A DNA stretch of 39,211 nt from Bacteroidota bacterium (GTDB taxonomy: Bacteria > Bacteroidota > Bacteroidia > Chitinophagales > Chitinophagaceae). The notes below the pieces were generated by a model. That model saw nothing but the letters and a program-made list of their open reading frames with translations, made no database searches and had not been told where the DNA came from. Made by a program: the position numbers and the translations under genes. The stretch is taken from the NCBI GenBank assembly GCA_030706685.1, contig JAUZOA010000047.1, forward strand, positions 1-39,211. Direction: 5' to 3'. Positions 31,531-39,103 of the stretch are shown piece by piece. Every line of letters begins with the position of its first letter. Within the stretch, counting starts at the first letter, position 1.

Positions 31531-31845
31531 TTATTTATAGTCTTCCCTGGCAGGGCTGAATGCGTCAATCAATTTGCAATGGGTTTTGGCAATCGCCGAA
31601 TGAGGTGTATGAGACGGGATAATATGGTACATTCCTGCGGTCAGGGAACAGGATTTTCCACCGATGATCATATCCAGTTGCCCTTCGATGATGTAAGTGA
31701 TCTGTTCATGTACATGGTGATGCTCGGGTAAATGGCTGCCGGCCTTTATTTCCACATAACCAAAGGTCATGTTGGCGCCGTGAGCGTAATAACCGGTGAT
31801 ACCGGCCACGATTTCTTTGGGAGGAATATTTTTGATGAGTTGCAT
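31531..31845 (-). CDS. Small cupin-domain protein
   Basis: The protein is 104 residues forming a single cupin barrel. Motif 1 is GSHLPEHHHVHEQITYIIEGQLDMIIGG, with the metal-ligand His cluster and Glu, and motif 2 is LTAGMYHIIPSHTPHSAIAK, with the late His. This covers the conserved G-x5-H-x-H-x3,4-E-x6-G pattern. There is no signal peptide, so it is cytosolic. Small cupins of this type bind Fe, Mn, Ni or Zn and act as sensors or simple dioxygenases/isomerases; the actual activity cannot be read. It lies 15 bases after the methyltransferase gene and 3 bases before the outer membrane protein gene, so it is in one operon with both. Confidence 0.88.
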   Translation of the reverse strand: MQLIKNIPPKEIVAGITGYYAHGANMTFGYVEIKAGSHLPEHHHVHEQITYIIEGQLDMIIGGKSCSLTAGMYHIIPSHTPHSAIAKTHCKLIDAFSPAREDYK

Positions 31846-31860
31846 GAGGCAATGTAAGAA

Positions 31861-32487
31861 TTATTTCTTTTGAAAAGCACAGAATAGAAAATTCTGGATA
31901 GTGCCGAAGGGGGTTGGGTGAGCGGTCTCCGTGCATTTTATTCTTTTAAAGGCAACCTCAAATCTCGCAGACATGGATGTTTCTGAATATTGTTTTATTT
32001 CCAGGCCGCTGCATTTTCGCGGTCCCTGTTCGGAAAATGTACCTAATACCAGGTAACCGTTTTGTTTAATGGCATTTTCCGCGATGGAAACATATTTATT
32101 GATCTTTTCCTCTGATGTCAAAAAATGAAAGGCCGCCCTGTCATGCCAGAAATCAAATTGAACCGGTGGTTCAAACTCTGTAATGTCTGAAACAATCCAG
32201 TGAACCTTCCCGGCTCTTTCACCTAATCTTTTTTTAACTCTTTCAATAGCATTGGCCGAAATATCCAGCACCCAGACATTTTGATAGCCTTTATCTAAAA
32301 GTACATCCACGAGGTGACTGTCTCCGCCACCAATATCAATAATATGGGCTGTTAATGGCAATTTGAATAACCCGAGAAATTCAACCGAGGTATCGGGGTA
32401 GGGTTGAAACCAGCTTAGTTCTTTCTCCCCTTTGGTCTCATATATATTTTCCCAATGCCTCTTATTGTCATTATTCCCGGTGTTCAT
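31861..32487 (-). CDS. Class I SAM-dependent methyltransferase
   Basis: The protein is 208 residues. It starts with HWENIYETKGEKELSWFQPYPDTSVEFL, followed by SAM-binding motif I AHIIDIGGGDSHLVDVLLDKGYQNVWVLDIS (Gly-rich loop and acidic strand-end). Then come a motif IV-like FDFWHDRAAFHFLTSEEKINKYV and a later NGYLVLGTFSEQGPRKCSGLEIKQYS segment. This W-E-x-x-Y / HDRAxFHFL / GPxKCSGL combination belongs to a Bacteria-wide subfamily of unknown substrate, sometimes near metal or metalloid resistance genes. It is co-transcribed with the cytochrome-like lipoprotein upstream (15-base gap) and the cupin downstream. Methylation of a small thiol or metalloid is an attractive but unproven guess. Confidence 0.9.
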   Translation of the reverse strand: MNTGNNDNKRHWENIYETKGEKELSWFQPYPDTSVEFLGLFKLPLTAHIIDIGGGDSHLVDVLLDKGYQNVWVLDISANAIERVKKRLGERAGKVHWIVSDITEFEPPVQFDFWHDRAAFHFLTSEEKINKYVSIAENAIKQNGYLVLGTFSEQGPRKCSGLEIKQYSETSMSARFEVAFKRIKCTETAHPTPFGTIQNFLFCAFQKK

Positions 32488-32502
32488 GTGAACAAAGGTA
32501 GT

Positions 32503-33018
32503 TTACATTCTTTGTTTCTTCGCTGCTTCCTGTTGTATGGGTTTGAAATCCTGGTTGACTACCGGCAGGCTGGTAGGTATAATCACCACATTGAATCCAT
32601 GATCGGTTGCCTTATGACAGGTATTACAGGTATTGGTCAGCAGCGTGAAACTGCTGGTAAACTGTTGCAGGTTTTTTTGCTGAATGGCATTGTTTATACT
32701 GTCCAGGGGAGGTTTGATCATGCCGATTGCTTTTATTTCGGAACGTTCAGTGCAATAGGCTTGAATATCATCCAGGGATTCCAGTATCTCGTGCACTTCA
32801 AAATCGGCTAATGGCCAGTTTTGATTTTGACCCGCGAACCAGAGTTTGGCATGATGTGTTTGAATACCTGTCATGAATTCACCCAGGCCCGGCTTGTAAG
32901 TTTCCTTCAACTGCTTTTGCAGGCTGTCAATGGTTGCCTGCATTTTTTCTGCCTCTTTGTTTGGCCGGTTACAAGAGGCAATAAGGATGACTATTGTTAT
33001 AAATGCAAAGAATTTCAT
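32503..33018 (-). CDS. Cytochrome c'-like lipoprotein with C-terminal CxxCH
   Basis: The protein is 171 residues with a signal and lipobox IASC (Cys16). A helical stretch follows (KEAEKMQATIDSLQKQLKE, a short coiled-coil), then FMTGIQTHHAKLWFAGQNQNWPLADFEVHEILESLDDIQ, and then LTNTCNTCHKATDHGFNVV. The heme c attachment site Cys131-x2-Cys134-His135 sits near the C-terminus of a four-helix-like domain, the arrangement of cytochrome c' / c-556. It would hold one covalent heme on the periplasmic side. The paired His at 55-56 and Trp/His segments could be axial or surface features. It is the third gene of a minus-strand run between the ATP-grasp-like gene (30-base gap) and the methyltransferase. 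Confidence 0.82.
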   Translation of the reverse strand: MKFFAFITIVILIASCNRPNKEAEKMQATIDSLQKQLKETYKPGLGEFMTGIQTHHAKLWFAGQNQNWPLADFEVHEILESLDDIQAYCTERSEIKAIGMIKPPLDSINNAIQQKNLQQFTSSFTLLTNTCNTCHKATDHGFNVVIIPTSLPVVNQDFKPIQQEAAKKQRM

Positions 33019-33048
33019 ACTTGCTCATTGAATAAAAATCACTTGAGA

Positions 33049-34245
33049 TCACTTTTCAAATAAACAATAACTTCCGCCCACCCATTCCTTATCCTTATTA
33101 TATCGTACACCGATCATCTTTCCTTTGCTGAGACGGGCCAGGTTGTTGGCGGGAACCGGTCTCGCAGTTCCATCTTTCCAGAAATAAAATAGCCGGATCT
33201 CGCATTTGGCCGGTACATCCGGTGTTTCAACAGCATCAGCATATTTTACTTTGCGTTGCAATATCCAGTTTTCCGGGTCCTTTACCTTATCAATATCCTT
33301 TTGCGTTACATCAATGACCACTCCCTGGCCGGCAAAAGAGAACAATGGCTTCAATACATAATTCTCCAGGTCGGCAGGAATTTGTTTTACCTCGTTCAGG
33401 AAAAATGTTTTCGGCACATACGGATGGCGGATAAAAGGCAAGGTATACTTGCTGATCCGGTAAAACCAGTTGGGATGGGGCGCCCATTCCACATCCAGGT
33501 CTTCAAATAAGATATTTCCTTTTTTCACTACTTCCGCGGGTTGGTGCTGCAGGTCATCGAAGATGAGACGGTTGTAAATGCGTTTTACCTGCGTCTTCAT
33601 CCCGTTATGGGTGTAGAATAATTTCCGCCCTTCTTTTATTAATTCTGTAAGACAAACCGTCCTGATGCCTGTATAATCTTCGGTACAATAAAAATCAATT
33701 CTTGTTTTTTGTTGATGGGGAAAAATTTCTAATAATATCACATTCTCCGGTGCTTGCTTACCGAGAATGATCTCCTTTAATTCTTTGATATATGTTTCGT
33801 GGCTATGTCCGCCGAGATAGGCTTCAAAATGAGCGGGCACAGGAAAGTGCCTTCGAAAAACATCATCCAGCAAAACCTGGTAGGCAAACATGGAAGGGAA
33901 GCCCTGCATTTCGATCAATTGCGGTTCGTATTCACCCTCTTCATTGATACAAACTCCGAAATCAAAAGCGATAAAATGGGAATGATCATTTTCCCCCGGC
34001 ACGTACAGGTTTTTCGGGATAGCATTTTTTGTCAGCTCTTTAAATTTCGGGTCAACAATAATGTCAATAATGCTTTCACAGGCTGCTGACAATTTTGTTG
34101 AAAAACCTTTGGGAACAAAAACTGCTGTTTCGGCGACCCTGAATTCAATGGTACCCGGGTGTGCATGATTGAGATCATCTAAAAATGCCTGGTACTTCTC
34201 AACAGAGAAATTCTTATTGAATTCTTTTCGCAAAGCTGGTATCAT
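33049..34245 (-). CDS. ATP-grasp-like enzyme of unknown substrate
   Basis: The protein is 398 residues, cytosolic. The C-terminal half has ATP-grasp landmarks: DLENYVLKPLFSFAGQGVVIDVTQ (Lys plus Gly-rich small loop), DPENWILQRKV (hinge-like strand), PAKCEIRLFYFWKDG (Arg strand) and LARLSKGKMIGVRYNKDKEWVGG in place of the usual D-x-N Mg2+ motif. The N-terminal half has HFIAFDFGVCINEEGEYEPQLIEMQGFPS, a strand-rich domain with acidic residues. This looks like the family related to glutathionylspermidine-synthase/peptide-ligase ATP-grasp proteins, which join a carboxylate to an amine using ATP. It lies downstream of a class I glutamine amidotransferase-like gene on the same strand, which suggests a shared pathway. 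Family assignment is moderately sure; substrate is unknown. Confidence 0.75.
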   Translation of the reverse strand: MIPALRKEFNKNFSVEKYQAFLDDLNHAHPGTIEFRVAETAVFVPKGFSTKLSAACESIIDIIVDPKFKELTKNAIPKNLYVPGENDHSHFIAFDFGVCINEEGEYEPQLIEMQGFPSMFAYQVLLDDVFRRHFPVPAHFEAYLGGHSHETYIKELKEIILGKQAPENVILLEIFPHQQKTRIDFYCTEDYTGIRTVCLTELIKEGRKLFYTHNGMKTQVKRIYNRLIFDDLQHQPAEVVKKGNILFEDLDVEWAPHPNWFYRISKYTLPFIRHPYVPKTFFLNEVKQIPADLENYVLKPLFSFAGQGVVIDVTQKDIDKVKDPENWILQRKVKYADAVETPDVPAKCEIRLFYFWKDGTARPVPANNLARLSKGKMIGVRYNKDKEWVGGSYCLFEK

Positions 34246-34302
34246 GAAGACCTTTTGTTAAGACGGGATCAAGTTACTAGCGTCGGGCAGCTTTACCAAA
34301 CT

Positions 34303-34400
34303 ATTTTTAAGAAGCGTCAGACCGCTGGCAGGCGTCTGACCGCTTCTTAAAAATAATTATTCTTTGTAGGCCTTGTGCCATCGGTCTGACGCTTCCTAAG
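34303..34400. repeat. Three-arm inverted repeat between GATase-like and ATP-grasp genes
   Basis: The left arm 34303-34325 (ATTTTTAAGAAGCGTCAGACC...) pairs with 34332-34354 in an almost perfect hairpin, with a one-base shift and a 6-base loop. A third partial copy at 34383-34399 (GGTCTGACGCTTCCTAA) also pairs with the left arm, without the shift, over the GGTCTGACGCTTC part. It covers the stop codon of the GATase-like gene. The A/T-rich ends would serve as a bidirectional terminator, and the alternative pairings are mutually exclusive. Confidence 0.6.
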
Positions 34401-35238
34401 CAAACTCCGGCATACCTACCGCGGAATTTAAAAAATTGAAGAGGACCCGGGAATAAGTCCACATGATCTTGTCGGGGTCATTCAGGTGTTCCAGCATATT
34501 GACCAATTTTGCTTCACCATAACTTTCGATGACTGTTTTTCTTTTTTCTTCCGTTTGCAGGTGAAGGCTCATACCTACTGCATCAGCTTCGGGGTGAAAC
34601 TGGGTGCCGATCATATATTCATTGAAACGAATGCCCATCACCGCTCTTTCATAAGGCACATGGGGCCTGTCCTTTTCAATACAAAGAACCTGTGCGCCCA
34701 TTCTTTTTAATTCATGATGATTAGGTTGAATGAGCTGGTAATCGCGGCTGTCCACGGCATAGAAAGGATCGCGAAGGCCATCAAAAATAGATTCCTCCTT
34801 TCCGGCTTCAAGCATGTGAACGGGAAACACGCCAAACGCAGTGGATTTTCTTTTGCAGAGAATACCCGCATTGAAATAACGGCTGGCCAACTGGAAAGAA
34901 TGACAAATAAAGAAGATATATTTTTTCTGTGTATTGGAGGGATTGTCGTTCCAGCGAAGCATTTCCTTCACCCATTTGCACCAACTGATATCCCAGTCGT
35001 CAAAACGGGAAGAAAGAGGATCGCCGGGCCCGCCGCTGGAGATATAAATGTCGAAAGTAGTGCCGGGTAATTCATTTTTCAACCTTACTTCAAACTCTTC
35101 ACTTTCCGCGATCATACCACTGCTTTCTTTCCATTGTTCAATGATCTGGCGGATACAGCGCATACCCTGGTTGGGCTTGCCTTCATTCAGGTCGAGGATC
35201 GCTATGCGAATAGGCCGATTTTCGCTGGTAATCATCAT
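34396..35238 (-). CDS. Class I glutamine amidotransferase-like protein
   Basis: The protein is 280 residues, cytosolic. The class I GATase fold is seen in IRIAILDLNEGKPNQGMRCI, an oxyanion-loop segment TTFDIYISSGGPGDPLSSRFDDW, the nucleophile strand KKYIFFICHSFQLASRYF (Cys in the position of GxCxG/GICFGHQ), and the catalytic His-Glu GTQFHPEADAVGMSL near residue 215. The nucleophile elbow is unusual (ICHSFQ for GxCxGxQ). GATases hydrolyse glutamine to supply ammonia to a partner synthase. The next gene downstream is ATP-grasp-like and may be that partner. An exact TATGTTTG box (minus strand 35247-35240) almost abuts the first ATG, so the mRNA may be leaderless or start at the second Met. Confidence 0.82.
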   Translation of the reverse strand: MMITSENRPIRIAILDLNEGKPNQGMRCIRQIIEQWKESSGMIAESEEFEVRLKNELPGTTFDIYISSGGPGDPLSSRFDDWDISWCKWVKEMLRWNDNPSNTQKKYIFFICHSFQLASRYFNAGILCKRKSTAFGVFPVHMLEAGKEESIFDGLRDPFYAVDSRDYQLIQPNHHELKRMGAQVLCIEKDRPHVPYERAVMGIRFNEYMIGTQFHPEADAVGMSLHLQTEEKRKTVIESYGEAKLVNMLEHLNDPDKIMWTYSRVLFNFLNSAVGMPEFA

Positions 35239-35239
35239 G

Positions 35240-35247
35240 CAAACATA
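35240..35247 (-). promoter_or_regulatory. Candidate -7 box, possibly giving a leaderless mRNA
   Basis: On the minus strand TATGTTTG matches TAnnTTTG exactly and ends one base before the ATG at 35238. With the usual distance the transcript would begin within the first codons, at or near the second ATG (35235). Confidence 0.4.
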
Positions 35248-35489
35248 ATAATTTTTTAACGCTGGTTCATGTCGTTTATTTTACAAAGTTTCCACGAATG
35301 TGGATTATATGATTCAGAATAAGGGGATTGATGGAGGCAGAAGTAAAATTACTATTATGCTTTCATGCTGCAGCTTTATTCAGGATCGGTTTGCTGCTGA
35401 TTTTTACCACCCCTCCTTTGTCGGCGCAGATTCAAGAAGAGTGGGTTTATAATTTGGCTAAAATATAAAATGCAATTTTCAAAATCCGG

Positions 35490-35596
35490 TAGTGTACCAG
35501 TTTGGTTTCACGCGGCGTTCGCAGCGGCCTCGCGACGCGGCGAGCATTGCTCCGTTGCGATCGCTGCGTGAAATATATTTCCAAACTGGTACACTA
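35490..35596. repeat. MITE-like 107-base inverted-repeat element
   Basis: Perfect 16-base termini TAGTGTACCAGTTTGG (35490-35505) and CCAAACTGGTACACTA (35581-35596) enclose a second inverted repeat TTTCACGC (35506-35513) / GCGTGAAA (35566-35573). The core is notably GC-rich (cggcctcgcgacgcggcg) beside AT-rich flanks. It begins 24 bases after the stop of the amidohydrolase gene. It could be a non-autonomous mobile element, a REP-like unit or an intergenic terminator. No flanking target-site duplication is obvious. Confidence 0.65.
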
Positions 35597-35620
35597 TCTA
35601 AGATCCTGTCAATCTTTTTT

Positions 35621-37252
35621 TTATTTTTTCTCATACACTTTCGCCCCGCCCAAAAAAGTTTTCAATACATTCACCTGCAGCAATTCTTTTTCATCCGCTT
35701 TCATGATATCTTTATCCAGGATAATAAAGTCGGCAAACTTTCCCTTTTCCAAAGAACCTTTTTCATTTTCTTCAAAATTGGCTTTGGCAGCCCAGATGGT
35801 CATGCCGCGCAATGTTTCTTCTCTTGTCAACGCGTTTTCCATTTGATAACCGCCACCGGGCCATCCTTTGGCATCCTTGCGTACAACGGCAGCATAAAAT
35901 GTTTTAAAAGGGGAGATATCTTCTACCGGGAAATCCGTGCCCAGCGGTATCCACCCGTTTTGCTGTAATAATTGTTTATACGCATAAGCGCCTTTCACTC
36001 TTTCATTGCCAAGACGGTCGCCGGCCCAGTACATATCGGATGTGGCATGAGTAGGTTGTACGGATGGAATAATTGAATTGGCCCCGAATAAATCAAAATC
36101 ATTTTTATTAATCACCTGCGCATGTTCGATACGCCAGCGGAGATCATTCTTGCCTTTTAAATATTTTGCATAAATCTTCAGCATGACCCGGTTGCCGCTA
36201 TCACCAATAGCATGGGTGCACATTTGCCATCCTTTCGCTGAAATAATATTGGCAACGGAATCAAAATGCGCAGGCGGACTTAATAAGAAGCCTGACCACC
36301 CCGGTTTATCCGAATAGGGCTCCAGCAAACAGGCCCCCCTTGATCCCAAAGCGCCATCGGCATATACTTTAAATGCGCAAACATGAAGATGATCCGTTTT
36401 TATTTTTCCGTTTGAAAAAGCGAAATCAAAATTCTTTTTATCATCACTGAGCATGGCATAAATCCGCATAGCGAGCCCGCCCGTCTTTTGCAGGCTGTCG
36501 ATAAAAAGAATCCGGGGATAGTCAAGACCACAATCGGTAACGGTTGTGAGCCCCACTGCAAAACAATTCTTTTGCGCGTCCAGTAATGCTTCTTTTATTT
36601 CGGCCGCGGTAGGGGCAGGTATTTTCGAAGAAACTAATCCGACAGCATTGTCAACCAAAATCCCTGTAAGCTTCCCGTCTTTGGTTTCAATTTCACCTCC
36701 CGGAATTTTATCACCCGCTTTTATGCCTGCTATGTCCAGCGCTTTTTGATTAGCGATCGCCGCATGACCATCTATTCTTTGTAGTAAAACCGGGCGGCCG
36801 GGAAATAATTCATCTAATTGTTTATTATCCGGGAACTCTTTAACTGGCCAGTCATTCTGGTCCCAGCCTCGGCCCAATAACCATCCATCAGGATTTTCGC
36901 CGGCAAACTTTTTAGTTCTTGCCAGCACTTCATCCCAGCTATTGGTCTCAACAAGATTTACTCTTTGGAGACTGCTGCCATATCCAACAAAATGCGCATG
37001 TGCGTCTATAAAGCCGGGATAAATGAATTTACCATCGGCATCCAGCTTTTCCTTTGCATCGTACTTTTCTTCTAACTCAGTTTTCTTACCGGTGGCTATG
37101 ACTTTTCCATCTTTCACCGCTATGGCTTCAGCAACCGAAAAGGAAGAATCAACGGTGTAGATAGAAGCGTTATAGACAAGAAGATCAATTTTTTCCTTTT
37201 GCGAACAGGAAGCAAATAGTAAAATAACCAGGCTGATGAGGAGAGTGCGCAT
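35621..37252 (-). CDS. YtcJ-like amidohydrolase lipoprotein
   Basis: The protein is 543 residues. The signal MRTLLISLVILLFASC has a lipobox with Cys16, so the enzyme is exported. The amidohydrolase fold of the YtcJ/amidohydrolase-3 type shows FIYPGFIDAHAHFVGYG (metal-binding His85 and His87), WLLGRGWDQNDWP, LLQRIDGHAAIANQKALDIAGI, AFKVYADGALGSRGACLLEPY, WQMCTHAIGDSGNRVMLKIYA, RIEHAQVI, IPLGTDFPVEDISPFKTFYAAV and ASGK-like ENEKGSLEKGKFADFIILDKDI. These cover the His, Lys/Asp and Asp metal ligands of the superfamily. It probably hydrolyses C-N bonds in N-substituted amides or amino-acid derivatives in the periplasm. It is 23 bases downstream of the amidase gene and is likely co-transcribed with it. 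Confidence 0.92.
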   Translation of the reverse strand: MRTLLISLVILLFASCSQKEKIDLLVYNASIYTVDSSFSVAEAIAVKDGKVIATGKKTELEEKYDAKEKLDADGKFIYPGFIDAHAHFVGYGSSLQRVNLVETNSWDEVLARTKKFAGENPDGWLLGRGWDQNDWPVKEFPDNKQLDELFPGRPVLLQRIDGHAAIANQKALDIAGIKAGDKIPGGEIETKDGKLTGILVDNAVGLVSSKIPAPTAAEIKEALLDAQKNCFAVGLTTVTDCGLDYPRILFIDSLQKTGGLAMRIYAMLSDDKKNFDFAFSNGKIKTDHLHVCAFKVYADGALGSRGACLLEPYSDKPGWSGFLLSPPAHFDSVANIISAKGWQMCTHAIGDSGNRVMLKIYAKYLKGKNDLRWRIEHAQVINKNDFDLFGANSIIPSVQPTHATSDMYWAGDRLGNERVKGAYAYKQLLQQNGWIPLGTDFPVEDISPFKTFYAAVVRKDAKGWPGGGYQMENALTREETLRGMTIWAAKANFEENEKGSLEKGKFADFIILDKDIMKADEKELLQVNVLKTFLGGAKVYEKK

Positions 37253-37275
37253 TAGTAATTATTAATTAGGAATTA

Positions 37276-38922
37276 TTAATTCATGAATTTCGCAGGATGA
37301 AGCTTATTAAAATTCGTCTTATCCTGGAAAACTTTCGCGGCCGCTAAGATAGCAGCTTCATCGTATAATTTGCCGATAAGCGTTATACTCTGGGGATTGC
37401 CATTATTGCCAAACCCGATTGGCATGCATACAACAGGATTGCCGGTAAGATTGGTGATCGCCAGTTGCCTTCCGCCAAAAGTCGGTACGATCAATACATC
37501 ATAATTCTTCATGAAATCATAAATGCCTTTACAAAGATTATAGCGGTAGCGGTTGGCATTGATATATTCCACGGCGGGTATCAGTCGTGCGGCCCTGAAA
37601 CTATTTGGCCAGAAATCCTTGTCCTGTCTTTCGATCAGGTCATCCCGGTTGGTTCTTGTCAGTTCATCAAAAGCAGCAGCGCTTTCCGCGTTCAGTATAA
37701 TACTGACAAGATTATTGGGATATAAAGTAGAATCGGGAAATGTTACTGCCTCTACATTGGCTCCCTGCGATTTATAAAAATCGATCACTTTCCATTCCGG
37801 GGCGTCTTTATTCAGTCGCCGGAAATAATTTTCCGCATAGGCGATCTTTAATTTTTTAAGATCGGTTTTCGGATTATAATTGAAAGCATGATCCACAGCG
37901 CCGGGATCTTTCCCATCAGTGCCTTTGAGATAATAAAAAACGATGGCATCCTCTTCAGCGCTTCTGCAAATGGGCCCTGCTTTATCCAAACTCCAGCAAA
38001 GCACCATAGCCCCCGATCGGCTTACGGAACCAAAGCTGGGCCGCAGGCCTGTAGCCCCGCAACGGGTCGATGGAGAAACGATTGATCCTAATGTTTCGGT
38101 GCCGATCGCGAAAGGAAGCAATCCCGCGGCCACGGACGCGGCGGAACCTGCGGAGGAACCACTCGAACCCTGTTTAAGGTTCCAGGGATTTTTTGTTTCC
38201 CCGCCAAACCATTTATTATTATTGGCCAATGCGCCTAATGAAAGCTTGGCGCATAATACAGCCCCGGCTTTTCTCAATTGCTGGTAAACGAAAGCATCAT
38301 TGTCAATCACCTGGTCTTTATAAGGAGTAGTGCCCCAGGTAGTCTTATAACCTTTTACGGCAAACAAGTCCTTTAATCCATAGGGGATACCATGAAGCAA
38401 ACCACGATAGATCCCTTTTTTCAATTCATCGTCCGCCTGTTTTGCCTGCTGCATAGCCAGCTCTTCTGTGAGCGTAATTACAGATTCTAATGTATCTCCC
38501 CATTTTTTTAACCGGTCTATAAAAAACTTTGTCAATTCAACAGAACTGATCTTTTTATTTTTTACCAGGAATGCTAATTGAGGGATAGAAAAAAAAGCGA
38601 GTTCATTTTTATTGGCCGGCATTTGCACCGCAGGCAATTCCCAGTTGATTTTTTGTTGTTGAGTGGGTATTGTATTTCCCATTGGCAAAGGATTAAAAGC
38701 AAAAGGATATGGTATATCATTCGTGGGCAGGGTTTGATGCATGCCTTTATAAAGAGAATAGCTGAAGCGGAGCTGCCCGATCATGGAATCAGCTTCGGCA
38801 TCGGTAAAATCAAGATCATAGAGTTTTGCCGTATTCCGGATAAGCTGGATGGAATCTGTTTTTGTTTGCGCGGAAGAAAGAATAAAAGAAAAAATACAAA
38901 GTATCCCAATAGCGTGTTTCAT
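37276..38922 (-). CDS. Exported amidase-signature amidase
   Basis: The protein is 548 residues from the ATG at 38922; an upstream TTG at 38928 is rejected because the ATG opens straight into the signal peptide MKHAIGILCIFSFILSSAQ. The amidase signature family is clear: GIPYGLKDLFAVKGYKTTWGT (catalytic Lys184), KNPWNLKQGSSGSSAGSAASVAAGLLPFAIGTETLGSIVSPSTRCGATGLRPSFG, which holds the two catalytic Ser of the Lys-Ser-Ser triad (GSSGSS and TLGSIVSPS). The fingerprint SRSGAMVLCWSLDKAGPICRS follows. It hydrolyses amides or cleaves peptide-amide bonds; with the amidohydrolase lipoprotein it forms a periplasmic amide-degrading pair. Substrate is unknown. Confidence 0.94.
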   Translation of the reverse strand: MKHAIGILCIFSFILSSAQTKTDSIQLIRNTAKLYDLDFTDAEADSMIGQLRFSYSLYKGMHQTLPTNDIPYPFAFNPLPMGNTIPTQQQKINWELPAVQMPANKNELAFFSIPQLAFLVKNKKISSVELTKFFIDRLKKWGDTLESVITLTEELAMQQAKQADDELKKGIYRGLLHGIPYGLKDLFAVKGYKTTWGTTPYKDQVIDNDAFVYQQLRKAGAVLCAKLSLGALANNNKWFGGETKNPWNLKQGSSGSSAGSAASVAAGLLPFAIGTETLGSIVSPSTRCGATGLRPSFGSVSRSGAMVLCWSLDKAGPICRSAEEDAIVFYYLKGTDGKDPGAVDHAFNYNPKTDLKKLKIAYAENYFRRLNKDAPEWKVIDFYKSQGANVEAVTFPDSTLYPNNLVSIILNAESAAAFDELTRTNRDDLIERQDKDFWPNSFRAARLIPAVEYINANRYRYNLCKGIYDFMKNYDVLIVPTFGGRQLAITNLTGNPVVCMPIGFGNNGNPQSITLIGKLYDEAAILAAAKVFQDKTNFNKLHPAKFMN

Positions 38923-39103
38923 AAGCAAATAGTTTCAGGAAGGCAAATTACAGCAATAAATCTTTAGTAGCTATTGCCCGGGGTATGCATCAATTATTTA
39001 TTATTGGGCATACTCAACCTGGGTTGCCCTTCACTGAGGCAGCCTCGTAATAATGAGTAATCAATAATGAATAATAAACTACACAAAACTCATATTATCC
39101 CTC
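38923..39103. other. Intergenic region upstream of amidase gene
   Basis: This is a 180-base AT-rich gap. It contains near-matches to the -7 box on the minus strand (TAATTTG, reverse of 38943-38949) and short repetitive words (gagtaatcaataatgaataataaac) typical of intergenic sequence here. No gene is supported. Confidence 0.4.

Larger units (their letters stand above)
35239..35620. other. 381-base intergenic region
   Basis: There is no supported gene here. The first 250 bases hold the -7 box for the GATase-like gene and otherwise AT-rich sequence. The GC-rich, inverted-repeat element at 35490-35596 occupies most of the rest. A plus-strand open frame running through the element (35492-35968) is antisense to the amidohydrolase and is not a gene. 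Confidence 0.6.

Noticed and set aside
35492-35968. 158-codon plus-strand frame through the inverted-repeat element
   Set aside because: It starts inside the repeat element and runs antisense to the C-terminal part of the amidohydrolase; composition is not protein-like.
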